Assembly (NCBI GenBank): GCA_911728455.2
Contig: OU452219.1
Location: 4,586,320 to 4,650,319 of the forward strand
Length of the DNA: 64,000 nucleotides
Direction of reading: 5' to 3'
From: Marthasterias glacialis
Lineage: Eukaryota > Echinodermata > Asteroidea > Forcipulatida > Asteriidae
Below the pieces are notes generated by a model. It was not told the origin of the DNA and did not search any database. It worked only from the letters and a program-made list of their open reading frames with translations. Shown piece by piece: positions 1 to 11,540 of the stretch (the stretch's first letter is position 1; each line of letters opens with the position of its first letter). The translations under genes and the position numbers were made by a program.

Positions 1-295
1 GCAGTGTCGGTAATATTACCATAAATATCTTTGCAAATATTTGCAATGTTGCTAATATTACCACAAGTATCTTTGCAAATATTTGCAATGTCGCTAATAT
101 TACCACAAATATCTTTGCAAATATTTGCAATGTCGCAAATATTACTACGGATATCCTTGCAAATGTTTATTGCAAATATTTGCAGTGTCTCAATTATTAT
201 CACAAATATCTTTGCAAATATTTACAATGTCGCAATAACAACCACATTATATTGCAAACATCTCTGCAAATATTTTGCAATGTCGCAAATTTTGT
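1..295 (+). repeat. 42-bp tandem satellite, forward block
   Basis: Units read approximately AATATTACCACAAATATCTT followed by TGCAAATATTTGCAATGTCG and two more bases, giving a 42-bp period; translation repeats every 14 residues. At least five units are recognisable, the last ones decayed. The block is cut by the window edge, so its full length is unknown. Each unit contains the palindrome GCAAATATTTGC. Confidence 0.9.
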
Positions 296-417
296 CACAT
301 CCTTTGTTGTATAGTTTGCATATTTGTACCAAGCTATTTTTCAAGAGGGTCTCGTAGTTGTTTGAGGTCCAGACAGCATTTTATTATCATGAGCATAGGA
401 GAGAGTTCAGGTGACAC

Positions 418-690
418 TGCAAATATTTGCAAAGATTATTTGCATTAGAAATCATTTACAAATATATTTGCAATAACATTAGCGATATCGCAAATATTTG
501 CAAAGATATTTGCAAAGATATTTGCAATGAAATTTGCAACATCGCAAATATTTGCAAAGATATTTGCATCGTCGATTATTTTGATAACATTTGTGACACT
601 GCAAATTATATCTTTACAAGTATTTTTGAAAATATTTGCCAAATCGCAAAAATATTTACAAATATTTACAAAGATGTTCGCTATGTTCTA
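418..690 (-). repeat. 42-bp satellite, inverted block
   Basis: The same satellite as at 1-295 but reverse-complemented: GCAAATATTTGCAAAGATAT recurs with CGATATCGC or CATCGC spacers. The unit is less regular, with internal 14-bp duplications of TTTGCAAAGATA type. About 120 bp of unrelated sequence separates the two blocks, so together they form an imperfect inverted pair. Confidence 0.85.
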
Positions 691-2905
691 ATGTCCCTCA
701 GGGTCGCCATATTTTTTATAAGTGTCCTTAATTTTAATGATGTAAGATTCTTAGACATTTATATCAAACAAAATATTTATTGACTGTTTTTGTGGTTTTA
801 TTCCTCATTGTAATTTGGTTAAAGTCTTTGTTCCTGTGTAGGGCCCCCTGAATGTCCAAGAGTAAGACACTTTTAAATAGTTATGCATTTTCCTTTAAAA
901 CACTTCTTTTGTTCACGTGATCCTTCATTGTATATTATTTTCATTGTCTTTGTACGCTTGCTAGGCCCCATGGGAGAGCAGTGATTGCCACTGAATGGGC
1001 CACTCAGTTGAAATAATAACTAACTGACTAACTAAATAAATAAATGAACGCGATACCTCTTCTTTGGCAATTCGTCTTTGTGACGACCCAGTCTCTCGTG
1101 AAAATACGGACGCAATTTGGTACCGCAACAAACAATTAAAACATACAATTTACAATACACTTTTTTTTTTCAACATGTAATTCATATATCTGATGCTATT
1201 TATAAGGTATAAGAACACGGCATTCAATTTAAAATGTGTCATATCTCTCCGGTATATTATGAAATGTAATTCGGTAACCCTATCCGACAAAGTTGCAAAC
1301 ACACACACACGCATGCACACTCTGAATACATCTCTCGCAACAATGAGAACACAAAATACACGTGTTGTTGCCAGCATTTTGTTATTTTGGAAGCGGACTC
1401 CCTGACCGGCCGGCTACATCTATCCCAGACGCCGAATGAACTGAATAATCGTCCTAATTGTCACTTCCACAATGCCCCTGAACGAGCCAGCATCGGAACC
1501 GATGAAGAAGTTTTATGAACCCAAGAACGAAAAACCCAACTCCTCCAAATATACACAGGGGACTGTGTCCCCAGAGTACTGCCTTCCAAAATAAAATAAG
1601 AAAGTCCCTCTCAGTGCTTTTTATAAGCCACCTAAACGCAGACATGCATGGGGGAGTCTAAAAATAGATGAAGCTTTGTTTGCCTGTACACACACACAGC
1701 CATAATAAGTTGCGCTTGACGTCATTGCCGGTGAATTCTTGCACTTCACATGGTCTCGGGCCATGAAACAAGCCTAGCAGTGGACTGTATCCTACTCTAT
1801 TAGTACACAAACAAGACCAGGAGATCCATGGGCTAAACGTGTGTGTCTCGGCGCACGGGGTGAAGGGGTGAACTTGAACATGTTCAAGTATTGATACGCC
1901 GCGTCGGAAATGTTGGGGAGAAAAACACTGAAATCACGCCGAGGAATCTGAGAAGCTTTGGCTCAAAACAGCCTGTTAATCATCCCGCTGACCCACTTCT
2001 ATTAATTGATTTATCTGGCGTAAACATGAGGGCTTGGAAACTAAGTTATAGCCTAACCGTACCTCAAATGTATCAGTTGGGTGAGAAATTAATGAATATA
2101 CACACGATGACGGCAAAAATTGCTGTGAGATTTTTCACAGCCTTGAGGCTTTGAAAGGAGTTGTGGTGTGAGCTAGTGGTTATACATTTTGCATGATAAT
2201 TTGTTAAGCTCCACCGTGAATCATTTCATGCTCATTGCAAATGTTTAACTCCAGTCACCAGCTTTGATTGACCGCTAGTTAGTATACAGTAATTTGGTGA
2301 GTTCGATTATTTAAGAACATAATACATTCATGATGTTATAAAATGTGTTTGTCATAAAAGCGAATGATATTTAGACGTTTATGGCCACAAACTTGTGCTC
2401 TACACGTTAGTAAATGTACAAAAATGCAAGTTAGCTTGGAAATGCAGTATGCCCAATGGCATAAATTGCATCCATCACTGACATACAAAATCAGCACAAA
2501 CCCAATGCTTCTTAACGTCCGTGGAAAATACCTTCACAGACCATTTGGATGAGCACTGAAACCGTCACCCTCCCGTTCCACAGCAGAGGTCTGAGCTACT
2601 CCCCAAAAGCTTACCTGGGTCAACTCCCAACCGAAACCACCTTATGGAAATTTGATTTCGAATGACGCAACTCTTGCAACATTGCACACTGCCATTCGTC
2701 ATTTTTAATCTTTTTTTTATCTGTGCCTACTTTCATGTCATTTGTCAGATGGCATATTTATCATTAGCCATCATCATCGTCATCATCATCGGCGGGGTTG
2801 ACAGATGTAGGGCGATAATCACTACTGGTAAACACAGAATTTGAAGATGCTGCAAATCTTAACACAAATGTTCTTTACAGCGCATTCAGAATGCATGTAA
2901 TGATT

Positions 2906-3100
2906 GTGAGAACCACAAGGGAAGCTGACTGGGTAAATTTTGATTCAATTTTGGAGGTGAACAAAGAAAAATTAACTTGAGCAGGATTTGCACCTGTGAC
3001 CTCTCCCCCCACTTAACGTACTGACCCTCCATGTTACTCCGGGAGTTGCAGGTTCAAATTTGACTCCAGTCAATTTTTCTCTTTGTTCACCCAAAATTGA
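2906..3100. mobile_element. Head-to-head tRNA-like foldback element, copy 1
   Basis: The left arm carries ACCACAAGGG...GACTGGGTAAATTTT...GGTGAACAAAGAAAAATT; the right arm carries CAATTTTTCTCTTTGTTCACCC, its reverse complement. Just inside each arm is a B-box-like motif (inverted at GGATTTGCACCTG, direct at CAGGTTCAAATTTG), so two tRNA-derived heads face each other. The right terminal part is lost. Same family as 5189-5437. Confidence 0.65.
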
Positions 3101-3368
3101 AAAAAAAACTTCAATCTCTTTCCTATCTGCTTCTCTGTTTTTTTTCCATCTTCTTTTCTTACAAGTAAAACAAAAATGTCTTGATGGCATTTGTTTGACA
3201 GACGGCTCCTTAACAAAAACCAGTGTTCCATCCGTGACTTTTGCACATTAAATAATATCATTTTGATGTTTCCTGCAAAATATGTTAAACAGCATTGTAT
3301 TCGGTACTATTTCTACAAACATAGGTGCTCTATATCTGGGGCACCTATAAACTCTGTAAGCTATGGTC

Positions 3369-3389
3369 GGGGGGGGGGGGGGGGGGGGG
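3369..3389. repeat. Poly-G tract, 21 bp
   Basis: An uninterrupted G run; one of about twenty G or C homopolymers of nine or more bases in the window. Confidence 0.95.
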
Positions 3390-5188
3390 AGTGAGGGTGG
3401 AATGGGGAATAAGACTACTGGCATCATCATGCACTAAAATGGCCCCAATCCTGCGAGCAGTTTGAAATACACAGATCGTAACCTTTTACAGCAATTTTAC
3501 CCCACAGTTATGCATCATCTGTAGATTCAGACATCATTTTGGAACAGGTACAATTATTTCGAGAAATAAACAAAAAGTCTACAGTGTCTTCAACAGCATG
3601 ACTGCCAGTGCATGCTACTGGATGAAATTATCAAATGCAAATCTCTTATACAGAGCACTAACACTATAAAGGATTTTGCCCACAGCAATACAAAGAAAAA
3701 CATACATATCATTAGAATATGCAATAAATCGCCATTCTTATTAACTTAATTGCTCGCAAGTAGCAGACAATAAAATTGGAATGTTATTATGAATGTCATT
3801 CATGTTTGTCCCCAAAAGGTTGTTTGGCGATATAATGTTGTTAAATAACGGCATGACAAAAAGTCAAACCAAATTTGTGTAAAAATCCAGTGATTTCATT
3901 TTGATGTTACAGCCAAGTTCAGACAAAAAATATATTCGGAGTCCCTCCGAGAAAAAGAAAGAAAGAAAAGAAAAACAGAAAAAGTCATCTATAGTTAGCA
4001 TCAGCTGTGTTTTCTGACTCAATAGTACTGCCCAAGAGCAAAATTACAAATATCATGAGTGTATGTATGTATGTATCCCATCCAATGATGATGACCGTGG
4101 TGATGATAATGATGGCTGGGGCAGAGATCTTTGCTTTTTGTTTGGGATGACTCTGCAGTTAAATCCCCCCTCGGACGGAGAATAGATACGGACTTATTGT
4201 TTCTCTTCAGGGAACTCTCACCATCTACATTGACACTACATTTAGCAATATTCCCGCAGCTCCCTCGCTTGGTGCTCAAGTGCAAAGCTCCATGGTATCC
4301 CTTCTAACTTAACCTAGAATAAACACTGCGACAGTCCGAGAGCATTTATCAGATTAGGGGAAGCTTAGGAATGTGGCTGCGTCCTCAAAGCAGTCCTGGA
4401 GAATCACAGTGCGGGCCAAACGCTGAGGCTCGCACGAAGGCGGTGTTTTAAAGCTCTGCTTGCGAGCAGCCAGCAGCCCCTCACTGTGTCTCCCACAATT
4501 ATATCCCTAATCAATGGGAAGCTACAGGCTGACTGGCTTGACAGTAAGTAGTGGTGTAATGTCATTAAACTTGTAGGAAACAAATGTGGCTGGCTGCACA
4601 TACGCTGACATCCCACAGCACATTTTTACATTTTCATAACTGCTATGGGATTCACAGCAGCTGTTCACCGATAATCAATGCACTCCCACATATGGTAACA
4701 TGGGCGTTCGTGTACGGTGGACCAGTGATGAGAACCCTTCAGATACAACACGCATAACATGTCACACATCCTGACAAACAAAAAGATACACCTGGCCACA
4801 TATGTCTACCGCTTCAATAAAAGCGTGTCTAAACACGGCAGATTTTTTCTATTTTGGGAGACGCTGGACCTAAAATAGTTGTGAGACAGAGGTTACAGGG
4901 TTACATCAGAACCCTGGGAAAGGGGATGACTACGGTGAGCATCAGACGTGTTTTTGTAACGCCTTGGTTTTGCACTCCTGTCAGTTTTCTCCACGCTAAA
5001 ATAAGAAACATTAACCCTTCCCACTGCTTTTCATCACAAAGCTCCAAGGAGCACCACTCTGAGTACACTGTCCAAACTTTATTTTATACTTTGTACCAAA
5101 TATCCTTTGATGTATTGTATGTTATTTTTACCTAATATACTGTACGTCAGGGTATAACATATTAATATTTCTTCAGAAAAAAAAAACA

Positions 5189-5437
5189 GTAGGGAAACCA
5201 GCTGGGTAAATATTTATTTCAATTTTGGGAAGAACAAAGAAAAATTGACCGGAGCGGGATTTGAACCTGTAACCGCCGGCGCTCTACCAACTGAGCTATC
5301 TAGCCCTAATGTTGGCTGTCTCACTATTTTGTCCGTATCTTTGTTCTGGTTCAAATCCTGTTCTAGCCATTTTTTCTTTGTTCACCCCGAAATCAAATTA
5401 AAATTCACTCAGTCAGTTTCCCTTGTGGTTTACTACT
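5189..5437. mobile_element. Head-to-head tRNA-like foldback element, copy 2
   Basis: The best copy of the family. Terminal inverted repeats of about 60 bp (left GGGAAACCAGCTGGGTAAAT, right ending in its diverged complement at TCAGTTTCCCTTGTGG) enclose two tRNA-like heads. The left head, on the minus strand, has A box TAGCTCAGTTGGTAGAGCG and B box GGTTCAAATCCCG; it resembles tRNA-Lys but lacks most of the anticodon arm. The right head, on the plus strand, keeps a B box GGTTCAAATCC. Pol III promoter boxes are therefore present in both arms. Confidence 0.75.
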
Positions 5438-5989
5438 TGATATTTGAAACAACAAGTAGCATCCCCTTAAGGTGATCCCTGTACTGCTGCTTCCCAGCAG
5501 TGTGATCCTTGGTTATACTGCAGTTTCGGGTTGTATGGCTTCTGACTGGCACCCACGAACAAAGATATTGACAAAACAGGGAGACCACCAACATTAGGGC
5601 ACAAAATTAAATGTTCTGAAAATGTTCCGAAACGTACGTAAACATTCACTGTTTCTTAGTTTTGTGTAACAAGACATCTTCCGGCGTCAACTGGTTAATA
5701 GCATTCAAGTTATTCATGGGTATGGATTTTAATACAAACATATATGCATGTGAATAACAAAACTGCAAAGTACATGTAAGTACAGTATTATGATTACATA
5801 CCACACACAAAGATCCCTCTCATTTGATTGGTTGAACACGTGTCACGTGTCATCCCTTATTTTGCCAAGTATACTGCCGCCACGTTCCAAAATTTTCATT
5901 TGGAGTCCAATATGGATAATTATTGGACGCTTCACAGCATTGTTCCCAAAATAATCAGTCTGCACCTGTTTGTCCAAATGCGGCAAGTT

Positions 5990-6340
5990 GTGTCACAGCG
6001 GACAAGGTTGGTGTTGACATGGAATTGTCCTTGTTTAGAAAGGTTTTTTGCAGAATTTTCAGAATTTTTAGACTGTGGGGAGGATGAGTTTCCATGTGCA
6101 TTGTGTGTTTAATGTCAAAAAGTTCTAAATGACAAGGATCTATGTGTGAGTTGTATCAAACAAATATTGAATGCATTTTGTTCGTGCATTGTTGCAGAGT
6201 ATAATCACTCAGTGAAATCTGGCTTTCCCATTTCACGAGGCTTGCCTTCGCCTCGTGAAATGGAACAGTCCAGATTTCACCTCGTGATTATATTCTGTGA
6301 CAATGCACTCGTACGCATCAAATATTTGTATAATACATAT
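5990..6340. mobile_element. Large-hairpin foldback element, copy 1
   Basis: Arms of about 70 bp pair around a short loop near 6247: left GTGCATTGTTGCAGAGTATA...CAGTGAAATCTGG...CCCATTTCACGAGGC, right GCCTCGTGAAATGG...CCAGATTTCACCTCGTGATT...TGTGACAATGCACTCG. An upstream non-palindromic part (GACAAGGTTGGTGT...ACATGGA) is shared with the second copy at 63.5 kb, so the whole unit is about 350 bp. Confidence 0.8.
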
Positions 6341-6649
6341 TAACAGAAATATGTTCTGCTCCAATACTAATATTGCCATGTTGCAGCTATGAGGAGTAAT
6401 GAAATGAAAGCGTTTTAAGTGGAGCAAAATGAAACAATATCAATCACCCTAAGAGTAAGTGGCATCCTCTTGCCCCTTACTAATATCCAGGTTGATTGAT
6501 ACCAGCCAGGAAGCGCTTCAAGCCCTACACTGATCGCAGTCATGATCTCAAAGTTGACAAATTAGCATTCAAATCTCAATCACAATTAATTAAAATGTGT
6601 CCTTCATTGGTGATGTTACAATGCCCTGTCTCTCTACTCTGGGGGGGGG

Positions 6650-6745
6650 GGGAGACACTCCACGGGCAACTCAGGCAGGAGTTGAACCCATGATTGCATT
6701 CTTAGGAAGGTGTCTAAACCACTTGACCGACAAGCTTGCCTTCTT
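6650..6745 (-). mobile_element. tRNA-like SINE head (third type), fragment
   Basis: On the minus strand TCAAGTGGTTTAGACACC resembles an A box and CATGGGTTCAACTCC a B box, about 30 nt apart, as in Leu/Ser-type tRNA-derived heads. A poly-G tract lies just beyond. No second copy was recognised, so this is a weaker call. Confidence 0.45.
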
Positions 6746-7017
6746 GTAAGAGGCCACTTTAAGTTTGATGTAGCCAGTAAGTGCTGCAATTTTCCTTCAA
6801 ATGATGTACATCTTGCATTCAGGATTACAATCGATTATGTATTTATTTTCCCAAAATGCAAGATTTGTTTTATGAATTTGCACTTTGTACAAATGGTGAT
6901 GAATATGTACCACATACACTGTTTCGAAGTATGTGAGACATGTTTCCTTTCATTTACTAATTCTGGTTGTGAAGCGAAGGATTCTTAGAAAAGTGAATTT
7001 AATCACTGTACTAGCCA

Positions 7018-7222
7018 ATAACCCCACAGAGAGAAGAGACGAGGAAGGAAATTTCAGTTTTAGATGTGGGAGGAAAACCCCAGAGATTTAATCCAGGGAA
7101 AACCTACGCAATCAGGTGGTGACTGAAAAACCCAATCCACATAGTGCCCCCAACGGGATTCGAACTGGGGCCCTAGAGGTGGAAGGCGAAGAAAAATACC
7201 ACTCCGGCGACCCGACCGACCG
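7018..7222 (-). mobile_element. SINE with TTTTCCTCC tail, copy 1
   Basis: Read on the minus strand: B box CAGTTCGAATCCCG, then GATTGGGTTTTTCAGTCACC, CCCTGG, GGGGTTTTCCTCCCACATCT and AAAACTGAAATTTCC. The same order of blocks occurs at 35718-35935 on the plus strand, which establishes a dispersed family. Confidence 0.7.
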
Positions 7223-7260
7223 ATGTTGCTGTTTCAGCGATTTAAACGACAATAGCCTGT

Positions 7261-7440
7261 GCAGGCCTTGATCTTAAGAAAAACGGGGGCAGGCCTTTGC
7301 TGGCCAAATCAGAGAAATTGTACAAGGGCATGCTGGCCAAGTTGGTAGTGACAGTGCAATTTTTCTGAAGGGCATGCTGGCCAACTGGACAGGGCATGAG
7401 GCCAATGGCCTCGGTGGCCTTGGTTAAGATCAAGACCTGC
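7261..7440. repeat. 180-bp hairpin with GGCC-rich interior
   Basis: GCAGGCCTTGATCTTAAG at the left edge and GTTAAGATCAAGACCTGC at the right edge are inverted repeats (16 of 18 positions). Between them GGGCATGCTGGCCAA occurs twice as a direct repeat, with a decayed third copy. Probably a small foldback element; no second copy was seen. Confidence 0.6.
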
Positions 7441-8892
7441 TGTGGTCCAGTAACTTTCTGCTGAATGTAAAACATAAGCGAACATTTACTTTACTTCCTC
7501 ACTACCCGTCATAATCCGAAAACTTAATCCCACTTGAGCGCATATCAGCAAAATCCTGGTTGTCCCAGGTACACATCAATATCACACACAAAAAAAGGGA
7601 CTTGGAACTTTATATCATAGGCTTGCCATTTGTGTATCTCTTTTCCCTTGAAAGATTTTACTTCTGCAAATCTCTTCATCACTCTCTCTGGGTTCACTAA
7701 CCTTTTGCTCTTCAACTGTGTGTTTATTCTTGGAGGGTTGACAGTTATTATTTGGGTACTTCTCTGCAAGCAGTGTATATTTTATTTAAAGATTTTATCA
7801 TTTTTTTATGTAATATAATGTTTAGGCCACCCTGGGATGGCCTATCCCGGTTGATTGGTGACAGCAATATGAAACAAAATCAGATTGTTCTCAATCAAAA
7901 CAAAAATAAATTGTGATCTTCAAAAAAATCTCTCCATCAAAGGTTTCCATGGACTGTTTTTTCACCTCACCGGCTATATTAGCGAACCTAACTTTTCAAT
8001 AGTCTGCAAGATTTGTCAAAAGTCTGCATGTAATTTGCAAGAGTATTTCAATCTAGTCTATTGCTTTTTTTCCCCAACTACAAGTAAGCTTCTTTTTTCG
8101 TTCTTTCACCAACTAGCAGTGCTATCATTTTCCATATTTATGTAAGTACCTGATTCTGAACTAGCGAGTTCCTGACTTAGACGCTTTTTGTAAGTGAAAT
8201 AAACGATACATCCACAGCCTTTCACACATTTATTTTTTGACTGACAGGAAATATCTACTGGCCCAGCTGCACTACCAATGGAAGTGTTTTGACTCGCGCC
8301 CGCCACTGTTTTCACTGGCATTCGGGGAGTGGGTGATTGCTGAAGAATCAAACTCCAGCAAAAGTGAGTCTGTACAGTATAGCCAGTATTCGCAACCGGC
8401 CCAGGACAAGAAGTTGTGTTTTGGGAGCAATCAATTATTTACATGATTTAAGTGTAAAAACATAATCACTCAACCAGACAACAATCAGCAAACACAGCAA
8501 CTATTTTAAGGCACACGTGCCTCTGGAATCATTTCAGCTATTTCCAAACGACGGACTGGGAAAACAAAAACTGTTGTTTGCGAGCCAATACTATCATGGC
8601 CGCTGACTCTGCCGACCCAATCTGTGGGAGATTTATGGGCGGTTCAAGCTAAACATGGACGACAAGTATGATGAGGATATCATTTATCAGCCTGAACTCC
8701 ATCGCCTGCTAATGGGAAGCATTAAGAACGCAAACAAACTTGACCAGGGATGAGGGCTGGTGACAAGCGGAGTGGTATGACAGCCCTAAAAATGAATAAA
8801 GAAACAGGGGGAAGGAATACTACACTGGACTGGACAGAAAATGAACTCCAAAGATTTTCAATGGATGTAAATCTCAGTCCTACATAATACCC

Positions 8893-8908
8893 TAATAATA
8901 ATAATACC

Positions 8909-8944
<36 letters not shown>

Positions 8945-9200
8945 GGCATTTAAGACGCTCTTCTTAGTAAACTAAATCACAGCGCTTACAAGAAAATAAC
9001 AAATACATGTAATTATAAATCTAAATCATAAACAATAAGTGAAATGTAAATGAAATACGTTAGTTAAACAGATGCGTCTTGACTTTTTTCCGGAATTGTT
9101 GGAGTGACATAACATTTTGAAGGGAAAAGGGCAGACTATTCCACTCCTTTGCTGCAGTGGCCGGGACTCGAACCCACTTTCTGCTTTCTTTCTGCTGATT
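8893..9200 (-). mobile_element. 3' end of a non-LTR retrotransposon (CR1/L2-like), relic
   Basis: On the minus strand the reading frame closing at 9060 ends AKEWNSLPFSLQNVMSLQQF then RKKVKTHLFN and a stop. The pattern WNSLP...SL..F...LKTHLF is the typical C-terminus of the reverse transcriptase ORF of CR1/L2/Rex-type LINEs. It is followed by about 115 bp of 3' UTR with TTGTAAGCGCTGTGA...GCGTCTTAAATGCC and an ATT microsatellite tail, again typical. Upstream of about 9200 the protein similarity fades. A dead 5'-truncated copy. Confidence 0.8.
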
Positions 9201-9474
9201 GTCAGGATGATATTTTATAAATACACACAAACAACCCTCGCACCTTTTGAGTGATAGGTGGTGGGGGGGGGTGGCAATGTGGGTAGACACAATTAAGAAG
9301 GTTTGGGTATTTGGTATATTGTAATGACAATTTTTTGTTAACATTATTGCCCCCCAAGAATATGACCTACACCACTTCTTTGAAACTATCTATTTGCAGA
9401 CAACTGCCGAGCCAGCAAGAGAGAAACCAGAATAGAATCATGTATGAGGAAACACCTCCCCCCCATAAAAATAA

Positions 9475-9625
9475 TAGTAATAACAACAACAATAATAATA
9501 ATAATAAATAATAATAAAAAATAAAATAAAAACGAATAAATAAATTTTAAAAAAAAAAAATAGTAACAAAAACAAAATCAACTAATAATGATAGTAAATA
9601 TTCAAAAAATAAATAAGCAAAACCA
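9475..9625. repeat. AAT/AAAT-rich simple repeat
   Basis: About 150 bp almost free of G and C, built of AAC, AAT and AAAT steps. It may be the decayed tail of a retroelement but has no recognisable body. Confidence 0.7.
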
Positions 9626-9896
9626 AATATATAATTTCAAAGACTTCTTTTTTTTATAATTTTTGAAACACTAGCCAAAAGATCTCTTGTCCTCTACTTT
9701 GACAACATTTATCATGGTGCAGCCATCTTGCTTTTTCTCATTCAACCAATGAAACCAAACAGAGGCTGGAAGGGGAAAAAAAAAAGTCTGCTCCCTTGAC
9801 TGAGAACAAATACTGTCACTGTTTACACAGCGGAACCTGATCAAGGTGGCTACAACAGGAAAAAGGTCAATAACCCCAGTCTGTAACAACCCTTAA

Positions 9897-10347
9897 AGGG
9901 CCCATGAAGAGGTTTTTTGTGACGGAACATTTTTTGTGGCTTAATATATGGTTTGAAATTAACAAAACATAGTACTGACTATTTTGATGTGTCTGTTATG
10001 CGTTAATACACTTTAATTGAGCCCCGAAAATGTGTGCCATCTGATTGCACAATGATCCATGACGTAGGCTGTGGTAAAACATTTCAAAGACGGCTCTGGT
10101 GCCAAGTGGTCAACAATGCATTGTATGTTATTGTCACACACATGGCCCTGGTCAGCCGTTCCACTGTCTACGTCACAGATTTTACGTTAATGAGGAAGGG
10201 TGGGCGGAGCACGGCAACCCCCTAATTTTAGAAATCGTTATTTCTATGATTAATACGTATGTAAAAAATGTGAAAAAAGTAAAGATATACTATAATAGGC
10301 ATACTTTATTTTTTTAACCAATAAAAAAAAAATCATTCATGGGACCT
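9897..10347. mobile_element. TTAA-flanked MITE family 1, copy 1
   Basis: Flanked by TTAA at 9893-9896 and 10348-10351. Terminal inverted repeats: left AGGGCCCATGAAGAGG, right (complement) AGGTCCCATGAATG. A TTAA target duplication with short inverted ends is the signature of the piggyBac superfamily. The interior shares TTAATATATGGTTTGA and TGTTATGCGTTA-like blocks with the 16.8 kb copy. No coding potential. Confidence 0.75.
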
Positions 10348-10844
10348 TTAACAAATGCCACTATGGCCACCACATGTGAGAAAACAAACACAAAAGAACA
10401 ACAACAACAAAAAGCAAGAAAATCCATAACTTCAAACTGCACTTCAAAGTGCAACAGCCTTGGTGAATCTGAAGCGACCAGGTACAAAAAAAATAATAAT
10501 AATACCAGAAAAAAAAAGATATACAAACAGAGAGAAATGGCTATCCATTTAGAGCTGAACTGATTTATACGGTATAAGTGAACCTCTGTGGAGCCATAAC
10601 CCTTAATCCTGTAACTCAGTTTCATCGTCTCTATGACATCATCACAAGGATGTGACACAAGTGTAAAAGGGGAGCGGGCTTTCAGAATCAGAATGTTTTA
10701 GATCTCTTTCTGGGTATACTTTTTGCTGGGATTATTGACATGTGGATGCAGCAGCAACTTGTGTAGTTTTGCAACCACTGCATAGAACGATTGACACTCA
10801 CTTTGGCAACATACAAACAAAGCTGAAAGAACATTCGCTTCAGC

Positions 10845-11540
10845 TTTTTTTTTTTTCAATAATAAGGAAAGCCTTTATTACTGAAACATGTCAAAGTCTC
10901 TACGCCTCTGGCATCATTCAGAACTGCCCTAAAGATGCACACTCCCAAGATGCCTCAAAGTCTCCCACACGCCAGGCACATAATGGTGAAGTCACCCATG
11001 CCACGCTTGTATTTGTATGTATGGTCGATCAGTGCCACGGATTGCCACTGCAGAAATTGACCAAGGTTGACAACCTTATCTCTTCCAACAGGGGCCCAAA
11101 GTCCATTGCAATTGATCACAGCTGGTGGCTTCTCCAGTTTACCACTCTCATTGGAGCACTGTGGGCAATGGCTCTACTCTCTTCATCAGCATGTGTGTGC
11201 CTCAGAATGCCACCGGTTGTGGCATAGTGAGGTATGGGTTGGTTGTCTCCAGAAACAGGCTGATAATAGGAGGGCCGCATAATCACCCTGAACATGGAGC
11301 ACCGTTAAACACAGTGAACTTGTAAATCTCTTGCACACGTTCATCATCTGTGGCTGAGAACATGAATGCCTTCAGACGGACATTGCAGCCAGCAGGAATT
11401 TCCATCTTAAAAATTACCATAATCAGGTCACTCATACGGGCATTCTCCCTTGCTACACTTAGGACTCAATTGGTCTATGAATTATCACAAAGGCAGGCAA
11501 CATTCACCCGACGGATTTCTTCTTCTTGATTGAGTTAGTG
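10845..11540 (-). pseudogene. Processed retrocopy of an unrecognised mRNA
   Basis: Seen: on the minus strand AATAAA (10874-10879) is followed 17 nt later by a 12-nt poly-A run (10845-10856), the signature of a reverse-transcribed mRNA 3' end. Upstream, frames broken by stops and shifts still read protein-like stretches: KMEIPAGCNVRLKAFMFSAT, DDERVQEIYKFTVFNGAP, SGDNQPIPHYATTGGILRHT, RVVNWRSHQL, then KYKRGMGDFTIMCLACG. I do not recognise the protein. The 5' boundary is uncertain. It could be a retropseudogene of a host gene or part of an element. Confidence 0.55.

Noticed and set aside
4019..4285. Minus-strand frame with KSVSILRPRGDL and a His-rich run, considered as the linker exon after the 12.2 kb exon
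   Set aside because: No convincing acceptor/donor pair and no match to the known linker or GGL sequence beyond the two residues SV.
5243..5306. A possible genuine tRNA-Lys gene (minus strand)
   Set aside because: D arm and B box are present but most of the anticodon arm is missing and the acceptor ends do not pair; it is the head of a repeat.
11025..11065. GNPWH on the minus strand, considered as the conserved NPW of the GGL-proximal exon
   Set aside because: Surrounding residues do not match R7 proteins and the stretch lies inside the retrocopy.
10742..11227. A 161-codon open frame on the plus strand
   Set aside because: It is the antisense of the retrocopy and includes the complement of its poly-A tail, read as a run of phenylalanines.
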